Assembly: GCA_016234855.1 (NCBI GenBank)
Contig: JACRNO010000006.1
Coordinates: 1 to 59,908, forward strand
Length of the DNA stretch: 59,908 nucleotides
Direction of reading: 5' to 3'
Origin: Deltaproteobacteria bacterium
GTDB taxonomy: Bacteria > Desulfobacterota > GWC2-55-46
The translations under genes were made by a program, and so were the position numbers. A model generated the notes under the pieces. That model was not told the DNA's origin. It was given only the letters and a program-made list of their open reading frames with translations, and did no database searches. The stretch's first letter is position 1. Every line of letters starts with the position of its first letter. Positions 10,201-18,000 of this stretch are shown piece by piece.

Positions 10201-13200
10201 ATATCGATAGACTTCGTTACCGCGTTCCCAAGCGAATCCGAGACATTAAACGTAAGCCGGGTAGTCGCACCCTCTGTGAGCGCCACGCTGTAAGACCACG
10301 TCGAGCCTGCATCGGTTGCGTCTATAATCACGACATTATTGAGCATTACCGTAGACCCGGGCTCTTTAGTGCCGGATATGACCTGCACCTGCGTCGTCGA
10401 GGGATTCTGATACGGCGAGATGGTGAAAACCGGCGGCGTCGTATCCAGGGTTATCGCGGTGGTAACCGGAGCGGAACCGTTTCCGGCGGCATCTCTGGCT
10501 GTCGCTGAAATATTGTTTACCCCCTCCGCGAGAGGATAATTGTAACTCCACGAAGTCAGATCGCTTACAGCCACCCGCTGAACATTGTTTATGATTATCG
10601 CCGTATTCGCTTCCTTTGACCCGGTTAGCGCCTGGAACGGATTCTTCGTCGGCGTCGTTACCCGGCTTATCGCCGGCGCCGCGGGCGCCGCGGTATCAAG
10701 CTCGAACGTACCGGCATCCTGCGCGTTCAGCGCGTTCCCGGCCTTATCCTTTGCGTCTTTAACTTTTACCGTATACGTCCCGTCGCCGGTGGCGCCCGTA
10801 AACGTATATGACCCGCTCCAAGTCCTTGCGCCGGTCCACGCCCCGGTTATTTGATACGTGGTCGGGAAGAACCAGCCGCTGCCGATAGTTACGTTAAGCG
10901 GCGCATTCGTTGACATATCCTCGTTAAACGTAATGGTAAACGTCACCGTCTCGGCCCGATGCGGGCTTCCGGGGTTCATTGCAAGCGACTGCACCGCGGG
11001 CGGCGCGGTGTCCAGCGTGAAACCAAAGGAGACGGCGGCGCTGTTGCCGAGCGCGTCGGCCGGGTAGAGCGTAACGTTGTAGCTTGAGTCCGTAAATGCC
11101 GCAGACGGCGTAAATACCAGATGCCCCTGCGCAGTTGCCCACGCGCCCGCGACAACCGCTCCGGCGCCGTTTTTTACGATAGCGCCCGCGAGAGACGCCT
11201 GCAGGTCTATATCGGATGCATCAGTAAGGACTACGTCTATTGTCCCTGCCTGATTCGTAAACGAATTCACGGTCGGCGTAGAAGCCGCTATCTTCGGCGC
11301 CGTGGTGTCGCGCGCGACCGTAACGCTTACGGTCTGACTCTTGTTATCGGCCGCGTCCGCCGCGTATATCGTGAACGTGTTCGACCCTTCGCCGAGCGCG
11401 CCGGTATAACTCCACGCCGTATCGGCAAACGAGGAGACCAGCTTAAGGCTGTTTACGTAAACGTATGAATCCGCATCCTTGGCGCCTAGGAGCACAACGG
11501 AATTATCCCGCGTGGGCGACGTTACGCTGTTCGGGACCGGCGCGGCGGGCGGGACGGTATCGACCGTTATGACCGCCGAAGCCGGCGCGCTCCGGTTCCC
11601 GGCGGCGTCTTTAGCGTATACGAGTACGGTATTATTCCCGTCGATAAGACCGGAAACCCCCACACGCCAGGTGGTGGACGTCGGATATGAAACCGCTCCC
11701 GCGGCGCCGCTTGACAGGGAGACCGCAACCGAAGCGGTATCAAGGCTTCTTGCGCCTTGAATGGTTTGCGATGTAACGTTGGTGGGAGTGAGAACGGCGT
11801 TTATTACCGGCGGCAACGGCGCCGTGACGTCGTAGCCGAATGATATCTGCGCCAACGCCCGGTTGCCGAGGCCGTCCGTCGGATATATCTTTACGGTATA
11901 CGCGCCCTCTGTAAATGCGCTCGTTGGAGTAAATATTACGGCATCCGCGCCCGACGCCGTCCATGCGCCGGCCACGGCCTGCCCTGCGGCATCGGTGACG
12001 GATGCGCCGTTCAATGTCGCGTTGATATCGACCCCGGAATAGGCATCGGAAAGATTAACGGTTACGGACGTAATCAGTGTGTTATAAGCCCCGTTGTTCG
12101 CGGGGGAGGCGCTTACCACGGCGGGCGCGGCATTGTCCAGCGCAACCGTTACGAAGACCGGAAGACTCTCATTGCCCGCGGCGTCTTTGCCGGAGATACG
12201 GAGTTGATTTACGCCCTGCTGCGTCAGCGTGTAGGAGACCTGCCACGCCGTCAGGGCATCTACGGCCGTGGCCTGCGCGCCGTTTATCCATATTGACGAA
12301 TCGGCGTCTTTTGTGCCGCTGAGAGTTATAATTTGAGAAGTCGTCAACGACACAGCCTGAGTAACCGCGGGCGTTGCCGGCGGGGTGGTATCCATGAATG
12401 CGTTGATATAATGCTCAAGTATTTCCGCATCCGATAGCGCGCGGTTATAAATAACGATGTTGTCCAGAGAGCCGTTGAACTCCCTGCCCGGGATGGAGTA
12501 ATGTTTGCCTATCATTACGGGATTCGTGTTCTGCGCGATGCCGCGGGTCTCGGCCTTCGAGTTGTCGAGGACGCCGTCCACGTATAACTTCAGAACGCTT
12601 CCGTCATAGGTCCCCGCCAGATGATGCCATGCATTGTCGCGCATATCCGCCGTGGTGCTGATGACGCTCGTCCAATCGCTCCCGTTGCCGAAGCCCCAGT
12701 CTATCCTGCCGCTGCTTGCGCCCTGCATCAGCCATCCGGTTATGCCGCTTGTCCCATGCGATTTATCGATGACTAAAAAGTTCGATTTTTGGCTGACCGC
12801 CGCCTTGATCCAATATTCCACGGTAATGTTCTTCGTCATGCCGAAGGCGGCGTTGTGCGGCACGCGCGCGTAATCATCCACCCCGTCGAAACTCGCGGCA
12901 TGGCTTCCGACCTTGCCCGGCGCCGAGAAAGCCGCGCCGCTATACGGGGTGGCATTGTAGCCGTTCCCGGAAGCGTCGAACCAGTCGTTGTCCATGTAAT
13001 ATACGGCTACTATCTCCGGATAAACGGAACCGGCGGCAGTCGCCTTCACGCTCACGGGCCTGCCGTCCATCCTCCCCTGCATGTAAGACGGCAGCGAGAC
13101 GCTCACGGGCCTGCCGTCCATCCTCCCCTGCATGTAAGACGGCAGAGAGACGCTCACGGGCCTGCCGTCCATCCTCCCCTGCATGTAAGACGGCAGAGAG

Positions 13201-13361
13201 ACGCTCACGGGTTGCGACACCGTATTATCCGCGGCAGAGGCCGCGGATATAAACGCGAGCAATAGAGGCAGTATGTATGCTAAAAATCTCGTCTTCATAA
13301 TCCATTCCGTGAAAGCGAACCGTTTTAACGGCAAACTGCCGGGGCTTATCCGATTGAACAT
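4206..13361 (-). CDS. Giant secreted LamG / Ig-like / FN3-repeat protein, N-terminal part of the split RHS protein (likely start MKTRFLAYILPLLL at 13298)
   Basis: Signal peptide MKTRFLAYILPLLLAFISAASA; LamG domain (YYMDNDWFDASGNGYNATPYSGAAFS...LDNIVIYNRALSDAEI); many Ig-like and FN3 repeats; ends SAPIILERTYRSNIVKSKKADDP then VRAHHS* caused by the 70-bp duplication. Confidence 0.88.
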   Translation of the reverse strand: MFNRISPGSLPLKRFAFTEWIMKTRFLAYILPLLLAFISAASAADNTVSQPVSVSLPSYMQGRMDGRPVSVSLPSYMQGRMDGRPVSVSLPSYMQGRMDGRPVSVKATAAGSVYPEIVAVYYMDNDWFDASGNGYNATPYSGAAFSAPGKVGSHAASFDGVDDYARVPHNAAFGMTKNITVEYWIKAAVSQKSNFLVIDKSHGTSGITGWLMQGASSGRIDWGFGNGSDWTSVISTTADMRDNAWHHLAGTYDGSVLKLYVDGVLDNSKAETRGIAQNTNPVMIGKHYSIPGREFNGSLDNIVIYNRALSDAEILEHYINAFMDTTPPATPAVTQAVSLTTSQIITLSGTKDADSSIWINGAQATAVDALTAWQVSYTLTQQGVNQLRISGKDAAGNESLPVFVTVALDNAAPAVVSASPANNGAYNTLITSVTVNLSDAYSGVDINATLNGASVTDAAGQAVAGAWTASGADAVIFTPTSAFTEGAYTVKIYPTDGLGNRALAQISFGYDVTAPLPPVINAVLTPTNVTSQTIQGARSLDTASVAVSLSSGAAGAVSYPTSTTWRVGVSGLIDGNNTVLVYAKDAAGNRSAPASAVITVDTVPPAAPVPNSVTSPTRDNSVVLLGAKDADSYVYVNSLKLVSSFADTAWSYTGALGEGSNTFTIYAADAADNKSQTVSVTVARDTTAPKIAASTPTVNSFTNQAGTIDVVLTDASDIDLQASLAGAIVKNGAGAVVAGAWATAQGHLVFTPSAAFTDSSYNVTLYPADALGNSAAVSFGFTLDTAPPAVQSLAMNPGSPHRAETVTFTITFNEDMSTNAPLNVTIGSGWFFPTTYQITGAWTGARTWSGSYTFTGATGDGTYTVKVKDAKDKAGNALNAQDAGTFELDTAAPAAPAISRVTTPTKNPFQALTGSKEANTAIIINNVQRVAVSDLTSWSYNYPLAEGVNNISATARDAAGNGSAPVTTAITLDTTPPVFTISPYQNPSTTQVQVISGTKEPGSTVMLNNVVIIDATDAGSTWSYSVALTEGATTRLTFNVSDSLGNAVTKSIDILYDTAPPASLAAGVLSADGSGRGTEAALSWPAYAEPADLGYYRLYYATSNFNTSSGMTAVSTVNKGTKALKVAGLTQGAPYYFAIVPVDTSGNFNAAVNTAFAVPADTAAPEDVTGLTATAGYGAVNGNYAALNWTASVNSTGDLAGQILYVDSGTGYDAGTPLGSTAVSYAASGLADAKRYRYRITTMDMSGHESAGVFADAVTRLANPTGLAAAPGNAKVALTWNAVNSPYVKQYVVYRKAAAAQQTGVGAMSLVKALTGTSFTDTGVVNGTTYQYAVTVLNTSGAEMTDVLSVSARPRQDETGPVIAAVNVTQGQIITAPLTVTASAQDAESPMGSVEIYVDSVLASSQTGAGASYFWNTVDVTDGNHTVTIKAVDGLGNVTTLPIGVIVSLAPPAVPSITSHIVAGTAPQYLVDINGVAPLFTNVTIRVNGVAVGQVAASTAGTFGYSGAALTEGDNFIAVKAVHRGGESAFSADYRIIVDTGAPNSPVNLSAKPGAGGTVQFTWGPGSGETPAGYNIYTSAAPFTLRTDAGVSRINTSLITYSLKEYIPANDNRMYYALSAVDSAGNESQLSNVVSASSDRVPPSVASLSFVYTNQAGGAVDQATVAGPGSVKVSLAVTEPLIELPFVSIEPQSGSPIVLTMSRIDAAHYQGTFTVNAQTPHGPTVYKFSGKDQLGNRGSGQGAGVTIDVHGPAASITSPATLWRITSAPVQVNVSFDEGPSSAPVMEIKDASGSSAPITNLLPVTALNWSGSADVSSLSDGNAEFVLKEAKDAFGNVSSTVGSGKTIMLYRDTVAPPPVPAGLVAAPKKGGAISLTWAKVDGALSYNVYRRAEGASSASFAAASPAASAADAPPADGVYYYSVASVGLLNSVSAPSAEVSVSSDGSAPAVPAGLTLGLSGSGVNVAWSAPSAPSTETPASYNVYRSGSPITSTAGLTPVAKATLPAAVDAAPVSTRRYYSVTALDSLGNESAPSDSVEIVFPVAPVRNLVLTKIDDGMPMLTWEASEAGIQGYFVYRNGSRITASPTPVASYTDGYYSGGAARYGISEVGSTGAESPIKEVILPDISLGIKPGTALRRGLIETVPVVMTSGSDVTVSSIEIKVGASAVSVMAGPFNLIAGAGLEVQKVAAADANAGAQTAVVTTAVITPAGGVTVRVSRTTAADVLNSGAALEVYSDPLMHGAQARVRLKVNNLGSARTEFLTSEGGGPTQQVSVKLKDQDGNLLASGNLFQVTGSVVNTGSYAGARITPGTSFLTDPVTFTVPAGAPYTVFIEASIQNTYYHYGQADVVTAPGLKTTVETGISDAAYGATASVAKDVYKQGEPVVITGQAISSLTGAPAALVPVKIGLSIKGFDRFYTVNTDASGNYSYTFTPGVSEAGTFDLWASHPDVTTKFAQARFSIAAIDLTPRVLNLRMAKNTSFDLPFTVKNLGDIEMTSVAFTPEVSPGVSAAVVNPGAAALAPGETRVLTYRVTAALDAPDNGFANLSVNTAQGVGAALTTNLSLVQAQPVIAASPSYIDGGIVRGSQKIEQFTITNAGLDTLRGAVLTPPSTPWMTLTTAPSIGDLKPGESRIVGVLVSPSAAIAQAIYDDRIVITSANHVPYTYNIQVSVTSNAVGGAMFDVLDDLIQDVSGASITIQHQMLLDLMYTVKTGADGTVSLFDIPEGRYAFNITAPGHKSYSGSFSVVPGLTVVVPVAMETTLVDIQWSVVPMTIVDSYEIKISQTFATNVPTPVLVTEPAGVVLPPLEPGGVYNGEFTVTNYGLIALDDARLEFPAAFDDYDIEVLSVIPATLAAMQKVTVPYRITRRAQIAAYLDGSSGASYASRKHGGYGSLFDEVSGYGGGSCYAGFAIITAGSAVICPGSMNERRVGRSSSHTVSRASSCGGGGSASTSYAFGPAPVGGSGGGGGSVPTTIGKDQCFSPACTNRMCEKDLRHCTGSSVLLSNGTYEFSASDLKTPAPSAPIILERTYRSNIVKSKKADDPVRAHHS
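13048..13211 (-). repeat. Tandem repeat, 3 x 51 bp plus partial (17-aa unit RPVSVSLPSYMQGRMDG)
   Basis: acgctcacgggcctgccgtccatcctcccctgcatgtaagacggcag(c/a)gag repeated at 13048, 13099 and 13150; in frame. Confidence 0.95.
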
Positions 13362-13474
13362 TGACAGCCCAATAGCAGCGCGGGCAATGCCCGCCGTTTA
13401 CAGGAGCGAGTAGATACCCGTTTAAAACAGACGCAGGGACGGGTATTTTGGCGGGCCGCGCCCGCCCTGCTCCG

Positions 13475-13559
13475 TCATTCCCGCATGTTCTTAGCGGAAA
13501 TCCAATTCTTTTGTCTCACAACCAAATATGGATTCCCGACTAAAACCTCGGGAATGACG
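13475..13559. repeat. Dispersed palindromic repeat (GTCATTCCCG...CGGGAATGAC family)
   Basis: gtcattcccgcatgttcttagcggaaatcc...ggattcccgactaaaacctcgggaatgac; related sequences at 1519-1548 and 42428-42514. Confidence 0.75.
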
Positions 13560-13638
13560 CTTCTGCGGGTAAATTCAGCTTGACAACCAAGACAGTATTC
13601 CACGAAACTTATTTACCCCGTCAACGCCCGCTCGCGCC

Positions 13639-15015
13639 TTATACGCCGGCGGGTATCTCCTTGCCGCTTTCGGTTATGTAAATCACGCTCGAACCGCCGC
13701 CCATGACCGAAGAGACCCGCACCCTCTCCACCTTCTCGCCGTTGACGTAGAACGGCGCTCCGTTCGACGCGGTAAGAACGAACGTCGTTGAAATCGAGAT
13801 TATGGACGGGTATGCCTTTGAGAGCGTCAATTGCACGGCAGCGGTAGACGCCGCATCCGTCCCGCTCAGCGTGCCCGTTGCCGTGGTAACGGCGCCGACC
13901 TCTGGAGCAACAACGGCAGTAACGGTTGTCCCGACCGGTATGTTGGCTCCGCTGATCTCAATTGAGACCGGATTTACGGTATTAAAAGGCAGCGTGACGT
14001 CAAGACTGCCATACGTCCCGGATGGAACCGCGGGCACTGCAATGCCGCCGACCTTTGTTATGGAAAGTACCGGCATATTGGGCGGTGTTACAGAGGTCGG
14101 AAGCGCAAACGAATATACCGGCGTTGTAGTTGCTGTCCTGGTCATCGTGAACGTTTCAAGCCTTACGCGGCCATCCCCGCCTTTTCCGGCGGAGCCGCTA
14201 GCATATCCGCCAACGGCGCTTATCGTGCCATTCCCTGAGATGGTATTTGCTATCAAACGAATAGCGCCGCCGCTCCCGCCGCCGCCATACATAATGTAAG
14301 AAGAAGTCCCATTACCTCCCTTTGCAAATATTTGCCCTGCGACATTAATGGTCCCTGAAGACGCGATAAGTATTGCCCCGCCGCCGCCGCCGCCCGCTGG
14401 CCCGACATAGCTTATATTGCTCCCGCCCGCGCCCCCGCCGGAGCCTCCCAGCAGAGGCAATAACGTCAGGTTCCCGTAAGTGCTGCCTCCGGCGCCCCCG
14501 GGAAAACTTGTATTATTGGTTGACCCGGCATTGCCTGCTATCCAAAAGCTCCCGCCGCCGCCGCCGCCGGCATAACCATTGGCAGTGCCGTCAGATGTCC
14601 CTGGCTCGCCTCCGCCGATCCCCTGCCCCCTTCCGCTGGCGCTGCCTAAGGCGCCGCCCCTTCCGCCTTCAAATCCGCCCGGCCCGCCCTTTCCAGGGAT
14701 GAGTTGAGTGCCTATCGAGCCGCTTACGTCTATAGTTCCCCCTATAGTCACGTCTCCGGTTGCGAGTATCGTAACCGGGGTGTTGGCCGAATTCTTGCTA
14801 AAGGTGACTATCGCGCCATATGGGATATTAACGGTAGTGTAATTAAAGACCCCGCTTTCAGGGATCTGCAGGACGATACTCGCCGTAGGCGATAACGCCC
14901 CGTCAGCGCCCGTGCTGCCGCTTGAGAAAGCTGCTTGCGCGGAAGACGGCGCGGCAAGAAGCAATATTGACGACAAAAGACCGAACGTCAGAGCGATTAT
15001 CTTTCTTCCATTCAT
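13639..15015 (-). CDS. Secreted glycine-rich surface protein (458 aa)
   Basis: Signal peptide MNGRKIIALTFGLLSSILLLAAPSSAQA; VTILATGDVTIGGTIDVSGS followed by GG-rich tracts; atypical C-terminal domain. Confidence 0.75.
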   Translation of the reverse strand: MNGRKIIALTFGLLSSILLLAAPSSAQAAFSSGSTGADGALSPTASIVLQIPESGVFNYTTVNIPYGAIVTFSKNSANTPVTILATGDVTIGGTIDVSGSIGTQLIPGKGGPGGFEGGRGGALGSASGRGQGIGGGEPGTSDGTANGYAGGGGGGSFWIAGNAGSTNNTSFPGGAGGSTYGNLTLLPLLGGSGGGAGGSNISYVGPAGGGGGGAILIASSGTINVAGQIFAKGGNGTSSYIMYGGGGSGGAIRLIANTISGNGTISAVGGYASGSAGKGGDGRVRLETFTMTRTATTTPVYSFALPTSVTPPNMPVLSITKVGGIAVPAVPSGTYGSLDVTLPFNTVNPVSIEISGANIPVGTTVTAVVAPEVGAVTTATGTLSGTDAASTAAVQLTLSKAYPSIISISTTFVLTASNGAPFYVNGEKVERVRVSSVMGGGSSVIYITESGKEIPAGV

Positions 15016-15060
15016 ATTCTACCCCCTTGTTTATTCTCGGATGTTCAGGTTTAAACTCCC

Positions 15061-18000
15061 CTACTTCGCGTCCTCGAGGTACCGCATCTCCCCGAGTATG
15101 CCGAGCAGCCTGTCCATATCCAGCCTTGCTCCGCGCGCCTCAACGGATTCCATGCCGCCTATCGCCTCTATAGCGTCAAGCACGCTTGTGATATCCTTTT
15201 CCAACTTCACCTTGCCGCCGGCCGCCTTGTCTCTTATGCCCTCCATGAGCTTCACCATTGCCGCGGCATCTTCCCCGCCTTTGGCCCCTGCAAGGACGTT
15301 TAGCCTGTTGATGACCCCGTTTATCACGTCCTTCGCGCTTCCGGCGACGTTTATATCGATTGAAGCGGCCTGATAGCTCTTGACCGCGCCTTTATCCGCG
15401 TATGAAACAGACGTCGTAAGCGTATACGCGCCCGCGGCATCCGGCGTAAGCGCGAAGAAATTAACAAACTGCGTGCCGCCGGCCTTGCTAATCTCCTTAA
15501 CCCACGGATTATCCTTTATCCACGTGCCTGTGAACGTATCCACCAACCTGAAACCGGCCGGATAATTTTGCGTCACCGTGTAGTCCTGAACGCCCTGGAC
15601 GCCATTAACGTCGAGCTTTACCGGCACAAGGTCATACGGCAGATACGGCCCGCCGGCCGGCCTCGGCTTATGGATATATGCAAGCGACGATTTGACGGCG
15701 TTCTTGAACCTTTCGTCCTTGCTGAGCGACAGCCCGAGGTCAAAGGCCATGTACACGGCCTTACCCTCGCCGTAACTCTTTGCGAGCGCGCCGGGATACG
15801 CCCTGCCCTTGCCATCGCCCGGCATACTGGCGAGCAAGACGGCGCCCTGTCCCTCATCCGCCTTCACCGCGCTGCCGTAGGATTGCATGACGCCTGCGCC
15901 AGGGAAGGCTTCCGCAAATTCGACCTTATTGTCGGTTGTCGAAAGCGCTTCAAGCTTGTCTATGCCGAAGAGGCCGAAGAGGGACGGCTCGTTCAACAAG
16001 GATGCCGCCACGCCTCCTCCGGCGTTAACCCTTTCTTTCAGTTCACGCGCTGACTGTAAGCCCAACTGCTCCCTGCCGCCGAGGATCATATAATCGGTAT
16101 AGTAAATATTCCTCAGCTCCAGTTCGAACTCCGGCGCGCCCTTGACTATATAGTAGGCCGCGCCCGCGTCCGTCAGCGCCTTTTCAACCGAGGCCGTGTC
16201 AACGCATTTGTCCGCGGGGACCGAGCCGCGGCCATGCGTCTCGTCCTGCGCATCGTCCTGAGCGCATTCGTTCAGCCATACGAGAACCCTGACAAAATCC
16301 GGGACGCTGTTTGTTACCGTGACGCCGCCTTCCAACACGTCGAACGAGGACGATGCCAGGGTTTTATCGCCGACGCGCAGCGCCGCGCCGTAAGTCCCTG
16401 CGACGATATCCGCCGTGGTGGAAAGGTTTTGCGCCGCGCTCACGCCTGCGGCAACGCTTACAACCGACCTGAGCGTCTTCACGACGGTCTGTTTCGCGTC
16501 AGTGATGGTTATCGTAAGGGCTGCGCCGTCTATGCCGCGCTCCCCTGAATTCCTGAGATTGACGTTGAACTTCACCGCGCCTCCGCGCAGCACGCCCGAC
16601 GGAGAGACGTCCATCTCTCCATTCAGTCCTTCAAAGGACGCCGCCTTAGCCGTCCCGCCCGCCGGCTGCCCGGCGCCGGCCGCCGCGGTTTGCCCGGAGG
16701 CATCGGACTTCCCGCCTGCCGCCTCGGCCTCTGCGGCGGAATGCTCACTCTCCGACACGCCGTCGTCTTCTTTCTCTTTGCCGGCGTCCTGCGCCATGAA
16801 GTACTTAGCCTCCATGATCCTCAGGTATTCATCAAGCAGCGCCCGTATTGAATTCGTGTCAAATTCGAGTTTTTCGACGTTGAATATCACCTGAACCACG
16901 CCGCGGACGACCTTATTCAAGTCGTCCCTCGTGACAGACGGCCTGGACTCGGCCTCGGCAAACCCGGCAAGTATCCCGCCTATCTCCTCAGCCGAACCCG
17001 GGTGCAGCGCAATCTGTTCTTGCAGCAGGGTCTTCACCTTTTCGGCAAGGCTTGCCGAATCATCCGCGACGGTTATCGTATACGTATAACTGCCGATCGG
17101 CCTTGCCTGACCGCCCGCCATCAGATACGCATCAGTCGTCTTTGTGTAATTCCGCGCATGGTCGCCGGGTCTCACGAAGTACCTATACGACCCGCTCTGA
17201 CCGTTCTCCAAGTGCACCGCAAACTCAAGACTGCCCATATCGAGATCGAATAACGGCGTATACGCAAGCCCGTCGCTCAGAGTATCTTTCAACGTCACGT
17301 CGGCTTCAACGCCGTTGAGCGCGAGCACCGTCTCAAGCAGCATGACAGAGGCTGCGCCGCTGTCGGGGATTTCAGGCGCCATATAAAACGCGGCGTTCCT
17401 TAAAAGGTCAGCATATTGTCCGGTGCCTGATGCAAGCGCGGACCCGATGATATCGAACGCCATAAAGAGCGCCTTGCCTCTTCCGAACCCGTTCAGTATC
17501 GCCCCTGGCGCGGCCTCGGTCGCATTCCCGTGCTCTCGCTGAAGCGTCAGAGTCCCTATTGCCGTGCCGCCGTCAACCTCGACTATCGAGATATCTCCGT
17601 AGACCGCAACGGTTTCACCCCCGGATATCGCGCTGCTTGCAAGGGTCAACGTTCCGGACGGCTTATCTTCGCCTTGATTAGCCTTGTTTTCAACTTGGGC
17701 GCTCTTATCTTCGCCGTGACTACCCTTGCCTTTAATCCCGAATACGTCGGCAAGCGCCGGGTGCTCGCCGTCCTTCCATCCGGAGACTATGATACCCATC
17801 CCTCTCCTTACACCTTCCCTCAATTCCCGCAATATGATTGCGTCCTCAGGCACATCCTCCCCTAATATCGCGGCTATGTTATACACCCCGGAACGGAATG
17901 CCTTTACGAACTCATTCTTGTCCGCCACCATCGTGTAATAAGCGTCAGTCCCCGCAAACGCATCCCTGAGGAATGCGCCTGCGGAAGCGGCATCATACTC

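Noticed and set aside
13048-13211. CRISPR-like direct repeats
   Set aside because: 51-bp contiguous in-frame coding repeats without spacers.
12789-13265. Plus-strand ORF with HGPAVHPPLHVRRQRDA repeats
   Set aside because: Antisense translation of the real 51-bp in-frame repeats of the giant secreted protein.
14340-14700. GC-rich low-complexity run suggestive of a structured RNA
   Set aside because: Explained by Gly-Gly-rich codons of the 458-aa secreted protein.
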